Of a stretch of 47,528 nucleotides of DNA, positions 7,016-16,009 are shown in pieces (position 1 is the first letter of the stretch; each line of letters starts with the position of its first letter). Under the pieces are notes generated by a model. The model saw nothing but the letters and a program-made list of their open reading frames with translations, ran no database searches and was not told the DNA's origin. Origin of the DNA: Roseiarcus sp037446355. GTDB taxonomy: Bacteria; Pseudomonadota; Alphaproteobacteria; Rhizobiales; Beijerinckiaceae. Location of the stretch: contig JBBIIT010000027.1 in assembly GCA_037446355.1 (NCBI GenBank), forward strand, positions 1-47,528. Reading direction: 5' to 3'. Both the position numbers and the translations under genes were made by a program.

Positions 7016-8617
7016 ATGAACCGAGAGCGGCTGTATCTCTTCGACACGACGTTGCGCGACGGCGCACTGACGACCGGCGTCGACTTTTCGATCGAGGACA
7101 AGCGCCAAATCGCGGCGTTGCTCGACGAGCTCGGCGTTGACTATGTCGAAGGCGGCTATCCCGGCGCCAATCCGATAGACACCCGCTTTTTCGAGCGCAA
7201 GCCGACGAAACATGCGCGATTTTGCGCTTTCGGCATGACCAAGCGTCCGGGCCGCTCGGTCGGCAACGATCCAGGCCTGGTCGGGTTGCTCGCCGCCGAC
7301 GCCGACGCCATCGTTTTCGTCGCCAAATCCTGGGACTATCACGTCCATGTCGCACTTGGTTGCACCCTCGAGGAAAATCTCGGCTGCATCGAAGACAGCG
7401 TTCGCGCGGCGGTCGCGGCGGGCCGCGAGGCGATGGTCGATTGCGAGCACTTCTTCGACGGCTACAAAGCCAATCGCGAATACGCGATCGATTGCGCTCG
7501 CGCGGCCTTTTCGGCGGGCGCGCGCTGGGTGGTGCTTTGCGACACCAACGGCGGCACGCTGCCCGACGAAGTCGAGCGGATTGTCGCCGACGTCGCCACC
7601 ATAATCCCCGGCGATCGCCTCGCAATTCACGCCCACAACGACACCGACAACGCCGTCGCCAATTCGCTCGCCGCGATCCGCGCCGGCGTCCGTCAGGTGC
7701 AAGGGACGTTAAACGGCCTCGGCGAGCGGTGCGGCAACGCCAACCTCGTTTCGTTGATCCCGACGCTCGCGCTGAAGCCGACTTACTCAGATAGGTTCGA
7801 AATCGGCGTCTCGAGCGAGGCGCTGCGCTCGCTCGCCAAAATTTCCCACACGCTCGACGAATTGCTGAATCAGGCGCCCAATCGCCACGCGCCCTATGTC
7901 GGCGCGTCCGCTTTCGCAACCAAAGCCGGCATTCACGCCTCCGCCCTCGCCAAGGATCCGCGCACCTACGAGCACGTTCCGCCCGAGACCGTCGGCAACG
8001 CGCGGGCGGTTCTGATATCCGATCAGGCCGGTCGCTCGAACCTCGTCGCGCAGCTCGCGCGCATGAATCTCGCAGTCGCGGCGGACGATCCAAGGCTCTC
8101 GCGCGTGCTCGATGAGGTGAAATCGCGTGAGGCGCAGGGATTCGCCTACGAGGCCGCCGACGCTTCGTTCGAACTGCTGGCGCGGCGCCTCCTCGGCGGC
8201 GTTCCCGATTTTTTCGACGTCGAGAGCTTCAACGTGAGCGTCGAGCGCAAGTTCAATGCGGCTGGCGCGCTCTACTCGGCCTCGCAGGCCGTTGTGAAAA
8301 TCCGCATCGGCGACGAGATATTGATCTCCGCGGCCGAAGGCAACGGCCCCGTGAACGCACTGGACCTCGCCTTGCGCAAGGATCTCGGCATCTATCAGAA
8401 ACACATCCTCGATCTCGAATTGCTCGATTATCGCGTGCGGGTGTTCCAGGGCGGCACCGACGCGGTCACGCGCGTTTTGATCGAATTCGGCGATGACGAC
8501 GGCTCGCGCTGGTCGACGGTCGGAGTTTCCGGAAACGTGATCGACGCGTCGTTCCAGGCGCTGGTCGACGCGATCAACTACAAGCTTATCAAGGCCGGCG
8601 CGACCGCCGCAAAATGA
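7016..8617 (+). CDS. cimA: citramalate synthase (DRE-TIM metallolyase)
   Basis: Condenses pyruvate and acetyl-CoA to citramalate, the start of the threonine-independent isoleucine route. The 533-residue protein has an N-terminal TIM barrel with LFDTTLRDG near residue 10, the HxH-type metal motif AIHAHNDTDNAVANS at about 204-218, and NGLGERCGNANL. The C-terminal LeuA allosteric domain covers about 390-530. A good Shine-Dalgarno sequence (TGAGGAAC) precedes the ATG. One oddity: the Gln of the LeuA-family signature L-R-[DE]-G-x-Q-x(10)-K is Leu here (CTG codon). Length and C-terminal domain favour CimA over homocitrate synthase; the exact acceptor is inferred. Confidence 0.9.
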   Translation: MNRERLYLFDTTLRDGALTTGVDFSIEDKRQIAALLDELGVDYVEGGYPGANPIDTRFFERKPTKHARFCAFGMTKRPGRSVGNDPGLVGLLAADADAIVFVAKSWDYHVHVALGCTLEENLGCIEDSVRAAVAAGREAMVDCEHFFDGYKANREYAIDCARAAFSAGARWVVLCDTNGGTLPDEVERIVADVATIIPGDRLAIHAHNDTDNAVANSLAAIRAGVRQVQGTLNGLGERCGNANLVSLIPTLALKPTYSDRFEIGVSSEALRSLAKISHTLDELLNQAPNRHAPYVGASAFATKAGIHASALAKDPRTYEHVPPETVGNARAVLISDQAGRSNLVAQLARMNLAVAADDPRLSRVLDEVKSREAQGFAYEAADASFELLARRLLGGVPDFFDVESFNVSVERKFNAAGALYSASQAVVKIRIGDEILISAAEGNGPVNALDLALRKDLGIYQKHILDLELLDYRVRVFQGGTDAVTRVLIEFGDDDGSRWSTVGVSGNVIDASFQALVDAINYKLIKAGATAAK

Positions 8618-8638
8618 CGGCGCGCGGGCGGGCGTATG

Positions 8639-9928
8639 CTAGGGCCGCGTCTGCCCTGAACCATGCACTCGATATTTGAAAGTGCATAGCTGTTCTACGC
8701 CGACCGGCCCGCGCGCGTGCATCCGGCCGGTGGCGATGCCAATCTCGGCGCCGAATCCAAATTCGCCGCCATCGGCGAATTGCGTCGACGCGTTATGCAC
8801 GACGATCGCCGAATCGACTTCGCGCAAGAAGCGTTCCGCGGCGAGTGCATCCTCGGTGACAATGGCGTCGGTGTGATGCGACCCGTAGGTCTCGATATGC
8901 TTGATCGCAGCCGCGAGATCGTCGACCACGCGCACGGCGATGATCGCGTCGAGATATTCCGTTCGCCAATCCTCTTCGCTCGCGGGCGTCGCTCTCGCGC
9001 TCGCCGCCAGCGTCTCGGCGTCGCCTCGCACCGCGCAGCCGGCGGCCTGCAAGGCCTCGATCAAAGGCTTCAGCATAGTCGGCGCGGCGGCGCGATCGAC
9101 GAGCAAAGTCTCGGCGGCGCCGCAGACTCCGGTGCGCCGCATCTTTGAATTGACGACGATCTTCATCGCCGTGTCCAGATCCGCCGATCGGTCGACGAAG
9201 ATATGAACGACGCCTTCGAGATGGGCGAACACGGGCACCCGCGCTTCGCGCTGCACCCGCTCCACGAGGCCCTTGCCGCCGCGAGGGACAATCACGTCGA
9301 GCGAACCGCCGAGTCCCTCCAGCATTTCGCCAACGACCTCGCGCGACGCGAACGGCGCGCGAGAAATCGCCGCCTCCGGCAGGCCCGCCGCCTTGAGACC
9401 CGCGACGAGACAGGCATGGATCGCCGCCGAGGATTGGAAACTGTCCGACCCGCCCCGCAGCACCACCGCGTTCCCGCTCTTCAGACAAAGCGCGCCGGCG
9501 TCCGCCGTGACATTGGGGCGGCTTTCGTAGATGACGCCGACGACGCCGAGCGGCGTCGCCACGCGCTCGATCTTCAAACCGTTCGGGCGATCGAATGTCG
9601 CGAGCACGCGCCCGACAGGGTCGGGCAGCGCCGCGACCTCCTCGACGCCGCGGGCAATCGCTTCGATCCGGTTTTCGTCGAGCGCGAGGCGGTCCAGGAC
9701 CGCGGCGCCCAAACCCTTAGCCCGACCTTCCGCCAAATCACGCGCATTGGCCGCGAGGATGACCTCGGCGCGCTCCCGCAGCGTTCGCGCGGCGGCGACG
9801 AGCGCGCGGGTCTTCGTCTCGGGCGAAGCGACCGCGACGACGTGCGCCGCAGCGCGGGCGCGCGCGCCGATTTCGCGCATTGCGGCGCGAAAATCGACCT
9901 GCGGAGAGCGAAGCGCAGCTGAGTTCAT
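8639..9928 (-). CDS. proA: glutamate-5-semialdehyde dehydrogenase (gamma-glutamyl phosphate reductase)
   Basis: Reduces gamma-glutamyl phosphate to glutamate semialdehyde with NADPH, the second step of proline synthesis. The 429-residue length is standard for the ALDH-superfamily ProA. Visible markers are the cofactor domain (TPLGVVGVIYESRPNVTADAG; LCLKSGNAVVLRGGS), IVPRGGKGLVERVQRE, and the catalytic Cys in MRRTGVCGAAETLLVD. The C-terminal EFGFGAEIGIATGRMHARGPVG is highly characteristic. proB and obg are not adjacent. Its stop faces cimA's across 21 bases. Confidence 0.97.
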   Translation of the reverse strand: MNSAALRSPQVDFRAAMREIGARARAAAHVVAVASPETKTRALVAAARTLRERAEVILAANARDLAEGRAKGLGAAVLDRLALDENRIEAIARGVEEVAALPDPVGRVLATFDRPNGLKIERVATPLGVVGVIYESRPNVTADAGALCLKSGNAVVLRGGSDSFQSSAAIHACLVAGLKAAGLPEAAISRAPFASREVVGEMLEGLGGSLDVIVPRGGKGLVERVQREARVPVFAHLEGVVHIFVDRSADLDTAMKIVVNSKMRRTGVCGAAETLLVDRAAAPTMLKPLIEALQAAGCAVRGDAETLAASARATPASEEDWRTEYLDAIIAVRVVDDLAAAIKHIETYGSHHTDAIVTEDALAAERFLREVDSAIVVHNASTQFADGGEFGFGAEIGIATGRMHARGPVGVEQLCTFKYRVHGSGQTRP

Positions 9929-10158
9929 CGGATCGGGGCCTTATGACGACCGGCCCCTTAGCACGTCGCCCCAAATTCCGAAACCCAACTCTAGAAAGAG
10001 CGAGGCGCGCCAAAGCCAATCCAACCTCGGCAAGAAACAGAAAAATCGCGTAGGGGCCATTCGTTTGCGATTACACAATTTCGCCGCCTTGAAGGCGGAC
10101 TATTTTCCAAATCATTTCTGGCGCAATTCGGCCGCGGAAAGGTCGAAGGAGAGGGAAC

Positions 10159-10482
10159 ATGAGCGCGTTCACGGATCGGGAAGAGGCCTTCGAGCGACGG
10201 CAGGCGTTGAGCGAGGAACTTCGTTTCAAGGCGCTCGCGCGTCGCAACAAGCTACTCGGGCTCTGGGCGGCGGAACAATTGGGACTGATCGGCGAAGCGG
10301 CTTCATCTTATGCGAGGTCGTTGGTCGCGGAGCAGGTCGATCACGCCAGCGATGAGGCGCTCGCGGCCTCGTTGGTGGCGGCCGTTTCGAAATCGAACCC
10401 GGAGATTTCCGCGCACCGCGTCCGCCGCAAGATGGACGAACTGTTGGCGCAGGCGACCAAGGAGATTTCCGCCGGACGCTAA
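10159..10482 (+). CDS. DUF1476 protein, zeta-type F1-ATPase inhibitor
   Basis: A 107-residue, all-helical, highly charged protein opening MSAFTDREEAFERRQALSEE, which matches the alphaproteobacterial zeta subunit characterised in Paracoccus. There the N-terminal segment inserts into F1 and blocks ATP hydrolysis. A strong Shine-Dalgarno sequence (AAGGAGAGGGAAC) precedes the ATG. The gene stands alone here, away from any atp operon, and converges on rppH with 12 bases between stops. The family assignment is firm; activity as an inhibitor in this organism is inferred. Confidence 0.88.
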   Translation: MSAFTDREEAFERRQALSEELRFKALARRNKLLGLWAAEQLGLIGEAASSYARSLVAEQVDHASDEALAASLVAAVSKSNPEISAHRVRRKMDELLAQATKEISAGR

Positions 10483-10494
10483 TCGGAGACGCTG

Positions 10495-11001
10495 TTAGCT
10501 AAGCTTCGCGCGCGCCAGCGGCGCGAAGGCGGCCACCACCTTCCGATAAACTTCGCGCTTGAAAGGCACCACCAGATCCGGGAGGGCTTCCCAGCGTTCC
10601 CAGCGCCAGTCACGGAACTCCGCGCCATGGCGACCACCGGCAGGGTTGTGGATTTCAATTTCGGACTCCGGCCCCGTAAACTGAAACAGAAACCACTTCT
10701 GGGTCTGTCCACGATAGCGTCCGCTCCACCTTCCGCCAGCGCCGGCCGGCAAGTCGTAGTTCAGCCAGTCCGGCGCTTCGGCGATCACCTGGGCGGAGGA
10801 AACGTTCGTCTCCTCGTAGAGTTCGCGTTTGGCGGCTTGCAGCGGCGTTTCCCCCGCGTCGATGCCGCCTTGGGGCATCTGCCATTCATGATCGACGACA
10901 ACCGCCGCTTCACGGCCCTTCTTGCGACGGCCGATGAAAACATCGCCGGCCGCATTGATCAGCGCGACGCCGGCGCAGCGGCGATAGGGCAGATCCGACA
11001 A
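10495..11001 (-). CDS. rppH: RNA pyrophosphohydrolase, Nudix family
   Basis: Removes pyrophosphate from the 5' end of primary transcripts (or hydrolyses dinucleoside polyphosphates), cytoplasmic, 168 residues. The Nudix box GGIDAGETPLQAAKRELYEETNV fits GX5EX7REUXEEXGU apart from the final Gly (T here), with the metal-binding glutamates in RELYEE. The N-terminus PYRRCAGVALINAAGDVFIGRR and the WQMPQGG approach are typical of RppH/IalA. The start is a TTG at 11001 with GGAGG just upstream. It follows the YibQ-type gene by 36 bases on the same strand, a common alphaproteobacterial order. Confidence 0.93.
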   Translation of the reverse strand: MSDLPYRRCAGVALINAAGDVFIGRRKKGREAAVVVDHEWQMPQGGIDAGETPLQAAKRELYEETNVSSAQVIAEAPDWLNYDLPAGAGGRWSGRYRGQTQKWFLFQFTGPESEIEIHNPAGGRHGAEFRDWRWERWEALPDLVVPFKREVYRKVVAAFAPLARAKLS

Positions 11002-11037
11002 GCAGCCTCCAGTTCGAAACGAAGAAATCCGCGAAAA

Positions 11038-12240
11038 CTACGGTGCGGAACGCGCGCTCGGCGTAGGCCCGCGCGAGATCAGCGCCGATACCGGCGCCAA
11101 GGCGATCCCGCGCGCCTCGAGGCTGGCCGCCCAATGCGCGATGTGCTCGACACTGATGGGCAACGCTGTCGCGGTTCCGATCGCCGCGCCCCGGCGCCGG
11201 GCCGCCGCCTCCAGCCGCGTCAACGCGGCCTCGATCGCGTCGGCCGAAGGCGCCGCGTCGAGCGCCACGTCGGCTCCGGACTCCGATAGATTGACGCCCG
11301 GCGCGAGCTGTCCGGCCAGACTGCGAGGCGACGACCCATCGTCCAGATAGAATAAACCGCGCGAGGCGATATCCGCCAGAACAGGTGAGAAGGCCTTCGC
11401 TTCCGCGGTAAACTTTCCGCCGAGGTAGTTCGTCACGCCGACGTAACCGACGAACCGGCCCATCTGCCAGTGCAGCGAGGCTCGATTTTCGTCTTCCGTC
11501 GCCGCAGTGACGAGCATGTGAGGGCCCGGATTTGCGGAGGCCCCGAGCGGCTCCATCGGCGATTGCAAAAGGATTTCGTGCCCGGCGGCGCGCGCCCGGG
11601 CGGCGGCGCGTTCGAGATCCTCGCCATAGGGCGCCAATCCCAACGATATCGCCGCGGGAAGCTGGGAGATCGCGGCGTTCGTGGTCTCGGCGTCGAGGCC
11701 GACCCCACCGACGAGGATGGCGATGCGCGGCGCATCGGCGAGTTTCAGGCTTCCCACCACCGGACGCGCGTAAATCTCGGACGGCCGCGCGCCGTCCACG
11801 CCAACGCGCGGCAGAAGCCCGAAGCGGCTTTTTTCGACCAGCCGGGCGTCGGGCGCCGGGCTCAGGCGAACGCCGAGCGATTGGGTGACGTCGATGATGA
11901 GCGCATTGGTGGTCGTGCCGCCGCCATTACGAACGACCTTGACGCCACTCGCAGCTTCGACATCGGCGGCTGACGCCCCCGCGCCATGCGCCGCACTCGG
12001 CTGCGCGGCCAGCGGCGGCTCAAGCGGCTTCCAAGCCGGGGCCTCGACCTTTTCGATATGCGCGACCGCGAATGGTCGGCCGCCATGTTCGGGAAAGTAA
12101 CGCCAAAGCGCGAACGCGGCGCCCAGACCAGCAGTCGCGGCCAAGCCGACCGCGAGCCGCGTCGCCGAAGCTGCGTATCTCGTCGGCGGCGACTGCGACG
12201 CCGCGTCTATCCCCAAGGGTTCGTTCACCTCGTCGCGCAA
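11038..12240 (-). CDS. divergent polysaccharide deacetylase (YibQ/DUF610)
   Basis: A 400-residue envelope protein. One N-terminal membrane anchor (about 27-47, RLAVGLAATAGLGAAFALW) is followed by an Ala/Pro-rich linker and then the divergent deacetylase domain from PRIAILVGGVGLDAETTNAAI onward. Family markers include ISLGLAPYGEDL, HEILLQSPMEPL, and the C-terminal SRGLFYLDDGSSPRS. The metal-binding histidines of classic NodB deacetylases are not evident, as is usual for this family, so enzymatic activity is uncertain. The start is taken as TTG at 12240 with a GAGGG upstream; a GTG at 12228 is the alternative. The ctpA gene that often precedes it is absent. Confidence 0.85.
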   Translation of the reverse strand: MRDEVNEPLGIDAASQSPPTRYAASATRLAVGLAATAGLGAAFALWRYFPEHGGRPFAVAHIEKVEAPAWKPLEPPLAAQPSAAHGAGASAADVEAASGVKVVRNGGGTTTNALIIDVTQSLGVRLSPAPDARLVEKSRFGLLPRVGVDGARPSEIYARPVVGSLKLADAPRIAILVGGVGLDAETTNAAISQLPAAISLGLAPYGEDLERAAARARAAGHEILLQSPMEPLGASANPGPHMLVTAATEDENRASLHWQMGRFVGYVGVTNYLGGKFTAEAKAFSPVLADIASRGLFYLDDGSSPRSLAGQLAPGVNLSESGADVALDAAPSADAIEAALTRLEAAARRRGAAIGTATALPISVEHIAHWAASLEARGIALAPVSALISRGPTPSARSAP

Positions 12241-12430
12241 TTTGGGCTAATTCCCTCGTCCCGAGCCAGCTTGATTACGCCGCGAATCACCCCCTGGGGG
12301 CGCGGATATTGTCGACGCTTCGAAGCGCTCGGTCGAGCGGAAATTTCATCGCCGCAGCACGCGGCCGAGCGGGCGCCCGCTCCGGTGATTTTCCGGGCGG
12401 AAAAGCGTGCATTGCTAGGCGCTTGAACGC

Positions 12431-12436
12431 TATACT
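12431..12436 (+). promoter_or_regulatory. -10-like hexamer for gyrB
   Basis: TATACT lies 26 bases before the ATG at 12463, in the 222-bp gap between the divergent yibQ-type and gyrB genes. No convincing -35 hexamer is seen at the standard distance, so this is a partial promoter call. The same gap contains a CCCCCTGGGGG palindrome near 12290. Confidence 0.35.
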
Positions 12437-12462
12437 GGGAAATCACGAATCGCCCGCCCGCC

Positions 12463-14979
12463 ATGCAGCGTGGCGGCGCGCCGGAAGCACAGAAAGTCAG
12501 GCTTTTGACGGAAGAACCCAATTCGCCGCGAGAGGTCGATCCGATCATCGACGAACAGGCGGTCAGCGACGCCTACGGCGCGGATTCGATTAAAGTGCTG
12601 CGCGGTCTCGACGCCGTGCGCAAGCGGCCCGGCATGTATATCGGCGACACCGACGACGGGTCAGGCCTGCATCATATGGTCTATGAGGTCGTCGACAACG
12701 CGATCGACGAGGCGCTTGCCGGCCACGCGAAGCTGGTGACGGTGACGCTCAACGCCGACGGCTCCTGCACCGTCAGCGACGACGGGCGCGGCATCCCGAC
12801 GGGCATCCACGACGAAGAGGGGGTCTCGGCGGCTGAGGTCATTATGACCCAATTGCACGCGGGCGGTAAATTCGATCAGAATTCCTACAAGGTTTCGGGC
12901 GGTCTGCACGGCGTCGGCGTTTCCGTCGTCAATGCGCTTTCGACGACGTTGACCTTGCGCATCTGGCGCGATGGGCTTGAGCACGTCATCCATTTCGCGC
13001 ACGGCGACGCGGTCGATCAACTCAGCGTCGTCGGCCCGGCGCCAGTCGAGAACGGCAAGATCAAACGCGGCACCGAGGTCACGTTCTCACCGTCGACCGA
13101 AACCTTCACGATGACCGAGTTCGATTATGGCACGATCGAGCACCGATTGCGCGAACTCGCTTTCCTGAACTCGGGAGTGCGCATTGTTCTGACCGACGCG
13201 CGCGGCCCCGAGCCCCGGCGCGAGGATCTGTTTTACGAGGGCGGGCTCGAGGCGTTCGTACGCTATCTCGATCGCGCCAAGACGCCGCTGATCGGGAAAC
13301 CGATTCTCATTCGCGGCGAGCGCGACCGCATCGGCGTCGAGGTCGCGCTGTGGTGGAACGACAGCTACCACGAGAACGTTCTGCCGTTCACAAACAACAT
13401 TCCCCAGCGCGACGGCGGCACCCATCTCATCGGCCTTCGCAGCGCGCTGACACGCCAAGTGACCAACTACGCGGAGAACTCGGGCCTCGCAAAGAAAGAC
13501 AAGGTCGATCTCTCGGGCGACGATTGTCGCGAGGGCCTAACCTGCGTGCTATCAGTCAAGTGTCCCGATCCCAAATTCTCGTCGCAGACGAAGGACAAGC
13601 TCGTCTCCTCCGAGGTGCGCCCTGTCGTTGAGGGGCTTGTCAATGAACTGCTGTCGCAGTGGTTCGAGGAGCACCCGCAAGAAGCGCGCTCGGTCGTCGG
13701 CAAGGTCGTCGAGGCGGCGCAAGCGCGCGAAGCCGCGCGCAAGGCGCGTGAACTGACGCGGCGCAAGGGGGCGCTCGACGTCGCCAGCCTGCCCGGCAAG
13801 CTCGCCGATTGTCAGGAGCGTGATCCCTCGAAGTCGGAAATTTTCATTGTCGAAGGCGATTCGGCCGGCGGAACCGCCAAACAGGGCCGCAATCGTGAAT
13901 TCCAGGCGGTGCTGCCGCTACGCGGCAAAATCCTCAATGTCGAGCGTGCGCGCTTCGACAAGATGCTGTCGTCCGAGCAGGTCGGCACGCTCATCACCGC
14001 GCTCGGGGCCGGCATTGGTCGAGATGACTTCAACATCGAAAAACTACGCTATCACAAGATCATCATCATGACCGACGCCGACGTCGACGGCTCGCATATA
14101 CGCACGCTATTGCTGACGTTCTTCTTCCGCCAGATGCGGCAGATCATCGAGAACGGCCATCTCTTCATCGCGCAACCGCCGCTGTTCAAGGTCAAACGCG
14201 GGCAGTCCGAGCAGTATCTCAAGGACGAGCGCGCGATGGAGGATTTCCTGGTGGCTTCAGGCTTGGAGGGCGCCGCCTTGCGTCTGGCGAGCGGCGAGGT
14301 GCGCGCGGGCGCCGACTTGCAGGCGCTGATTGACGAGGCGCGCGCGATGCGCCGAATGCTCGCGCAATTGCATTCGCGCTACGACAAGGCCGCCGTCGAG
14401 CAAGCGGCGCTCGCCGGATCGCTGAAGCCGCTCGCGGTCGCCGACGATCCCGACGCGGAGCCGCGCGCGCACCGCCTCGCCGAGCGCATGAACGCGATCG
14501 CGGAGGAGACCGAGCGCAACTGGACCGGCCGCGCGGAAGCGGGCGGCATCGCACTCACGCGCGAGGTGCGCGGCGTCAAGCAGGCGGTTGTGCTAGACGC
14601 CGGCCTGATCGCTTCGGCTGAGGCGCGGCGGCTCGACGAACATGCTCGGCCCTTGCGCGAGGCGTTCAACGGTCCGGCGGTCTTCCAGAGACGCGGCGAC
14701 GAGACGGTCGTTTCCGGCCCTTCGGAATTGCTGGAAGCCATTAACGCCGCCGGTCGCAAGGGCGTGACTTTCCAGCGCTACAAAGGCCTTGGCGAAATGA
14801 ACAAGGACCAGCTCTGGGAAACCACGCTGGACCGCGAGGCCCGCTCGCTGCTGCAAGTGAAAATCCGCGAAGTCGACGAGGCCGACGACATCTTCGTCAA
14901 ACTGATGGGCGACGTCGTCGAACCGCGCCGCGAGTTTATTCAGGACAACGCGTTGAGCGTCGTCAACTTGGACGCGTGA
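12463..14979 (+). CDS. gyrB: DNA gyrase subunit B
   Basis: The ATPase and TOPRIM subunit of gyrase, which introduces negative supercoils. The 838 residues include the GHKL ATPase domain (LRGLDAVRKRPGMYIGDT; YEVVDNAIDEA; the glycine-rich lid GGLHGVGVSVVNALS), the transducer, and the TOPRIM domain with EGDSAGG, PLRGKILNVERARFDKML and DADVDGSHIRTLLLTFF. A roughly 170-residue region between TOPRIM and the C-terminal KGLGEMNKDQLWETT is typical of gram-negative GyrB and separates it from ParE. The start is uncertain: the ATG at 12463 has no Shine-Dalgarno sequence, and an in-frame TTG at 12505 (reading MTEEPNSPREV) is an alternative. Confidence 0.97.
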   Translation: MQRGGAPEAQKVRLLTEEPNSPREVDPIIDEQAVSDAYGADSIKVLRGLDAVRKRPGMYIGDTDDGSGLHHMVYEVVDNAIDEALAGHAKLVTVTLNADGSCTVSDDGRGIPTGIHDEEGVSAAEVIMTQLHAGGKFDQNSYKVSGGLHGVGVSVVNALSTTLTLRIWRDGLEHVIHFAHGDAVDQLSVVGPAPVENGKIKRGTEVTFSPSTETFTMTEFDYGTIEHRLRELAFLNSGVRIVLTDARGPEPRREDLFYEGGLEAFVRYLDRAKTPLIGKPILIRGERDRIGVEVALWWNDSYHENVLPFTNNIPQRDGGTHLIGLRSALTRQVTNYAENSGLAKKDKVDLSGDDCREGLTCVLSVKCPDPKFSSQTKDKLVSSEVRPVVEGLVNELLSQWFEEHPQEARSVVGKVVEAAQAREAARKARELTRRKGALDVASLPGKLADCQERDPSKSEIFIVEGDSAGGTAKQGRNREFQAVLPLRGKILNVERARFDKMLSSEQVGTLITALGAGIGRDDFNIEKLRYHKIIIMTDADVDGSHIRTLLLTFFFRQMRQIIENGHLFIAQPPLFKVKRGQSEQYLKDERAMEDFLVASGLEGAALRLASGEVRAGADLQALIDEARAMRRMLAQLHSRYDKAAVEQAALAGSLKPLAVADDPDAEPRAHRLAERMNAIAEETERNWTGRAEAGGIALTREVRGVKQAVVLDAGLIASAEARRLDEHARPLREAFNGPAVFQRRGDETVVSGPSELLEAINAAGRKGVTFQRYKGLGEMNKDQLWETTLDREARSLLQVKIREVDEADDIFVKLMGDVVEPRREFIQDNALSVVNLDA

Positions 14980-14985
14980 GGAGGA

Positions 14986-15399
14986 TTACTCGTAACGACC
15001 GTCGCCGACCTTACGTAGCTCGACGACCTTCGTAGTGCTCATCACCTCGACGCGTCCTTGCGGGCCGACAAAGCTGTTGACGACCCAACTGGTGATACTG
15101 ACGACGAGGGCGCACAGCATCGCCGATCCGAGGCCGGCGACGTGGAAGCCGCTGAGAAAATGTGCGACGAGTTCGACCATCAGTCCGTTGATGACGAGCA
15201 GGAACAGTCCCAGCGTCAGCAACGTGATCGGCAATGTCAGGACGATCAGCACCGGGCGCACGACCGCGTTGACGATGGCGAGCAGCACCGCCGCCCACAG
15301 TAGGCTCGCGCCATCGTGGATGTTGACGCCGGGCACAATGTTCGAGGCGACCCAGAGCCCAAGCGCGACAATAGCCGCGCGAATAATGAAGCCTCTCAT
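14986..15399 (-). CDS. YvlD/phage holin family IV-type membrane protein
   Basis: A 137-residue integral membrane protein with four predicted helices: IIRAAIVALGLWVASNIVPG, a second around LLWAAVLLAIVNAVVRPVLI, a third around LPITLLTLGLFLLVINGLMV, and a fourth around LGSAMLCALVVSITSWVVNS. A short hydrophilic tail follows. The VNAVVRPVL and LPITLLTLGLFLLVIN segments mark the PF04020 family. Despite the family name it is a chromosomal gene not tied to a prophage; function is unknown. AAGGAG precedes the ATG. Its stop is 6 bases from gyrB's. Confidence 0.85.
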   Translation of the reverse strand: MRGFIIRAAIVALGLWVASNIVPGVNIHDGASLLWAAVLLAIVNAVVRPVLIVLTLPITLLTLGLFLLVINGLMVELVAHFLSGFHVAGLGSAMLCALVVSITSWVVNSFVGPQGRVEVMSTTKVVELRKVGDGRYE

Positions 15400-15478
15400 G
15401 GCGCGAACGCTCCTTTTTACGTTGTCAATGTAGGCGGGGGCGCCTCAATCCGCTAGACCAAACCGCCGGAGGTCCGCC

Positions 15479-15952
15479 ATGTCCAAGCCGCCCATTTCGC
15501 TCGTCGCCGGCGCCGCGCCCCTACGCGCCAAAGCGTCGAACTATCCCGAGCCCTTCGCCGCGCGCATGGCGGGGCGCGAAAAACGGCCGCTCGGCGATCT
15601 CTTCGGCCTGACCAATTTCGGAGTTAATCTGACGCGGCTAAAGCCGGGTGCGGCCTCGGCGCTGCGGCACTTTCACTCTCGCCAGGACGAATTCATCTAC
15701 ATCCTCGAGGGTCGCCCGACGCTGCTGACCGACGCCGGGCCGACGGTGCTCGAACCTGGCCATTGCGCCGGATTCAAGGCGGGATCGGGCGATGGCCATT
15801 GCCTTATCAATGAGACCCAGGAAGACGTCGTCTATCTCGAGATCGGCGATCGCACGCCGGGCGATGAAGGCGCCTACCCCGACGACGACCTCAAGGCCAA
15901 GCTTCTGGGAGGCCAATGGCGGTTCCTGCACAAGGACGACACGCCCTATTGA
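15479..15952 (+). CDS. cupin-domain protein
   Basis: A 157-residue single-domain cupin. Cupin motif 1 reads HFHSRQDEFIYILEG, providing two His and a Glu as likely metal ligands, and motif 2 is around LEPGHCAGFKAGSGDGHCLIN, providing a further His. The C-terminal EIGDRTPGDEGAYPDDDL is typical of a group of small proteobacterial cupins of unknown substrate. GGAGGT lies at ideal distance before the ATG. It is followed after 57 bases by the LLM oxidoreductase on the same strand, so the two may be co-transcribed. Confidence 0.85.
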   Translation: MSKPPISLVAGAAPLRAKASNYPEPFAARMAGREKRPLGDLFGLTNFGVNLTRLKPGAASALRHFHSRQDEFIYILEGRPTLLTDAGPTVLEPGHCAGFKAGSGDGHCLINETQEDVVYLEIGDRTPGDEGAYPDDDLKAKLLGGQWRFLHKDDTPY

Positions 15953-16009
15953 CGCTTGCTGCGAGCATTCGCGCGCCGTAAGCGAGCGCGGTCACGGGAG
16001 AAAACAAAC

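Noticed and set aside
6591..8093. 500-codon open frame on the minus strand opposite cimA
   Set aside because: Extremely Arg-rich, lies antisense to a well-conserved gene and matches no family; typical of high-GC shadow frames.
10081..10098. CCGCCTT/AAGGCGG inverted repeat before the zeta gene
   Set aside because: Lies in a divergent promoter region, lacks a following T-run, and short GC repeats are frequent here.
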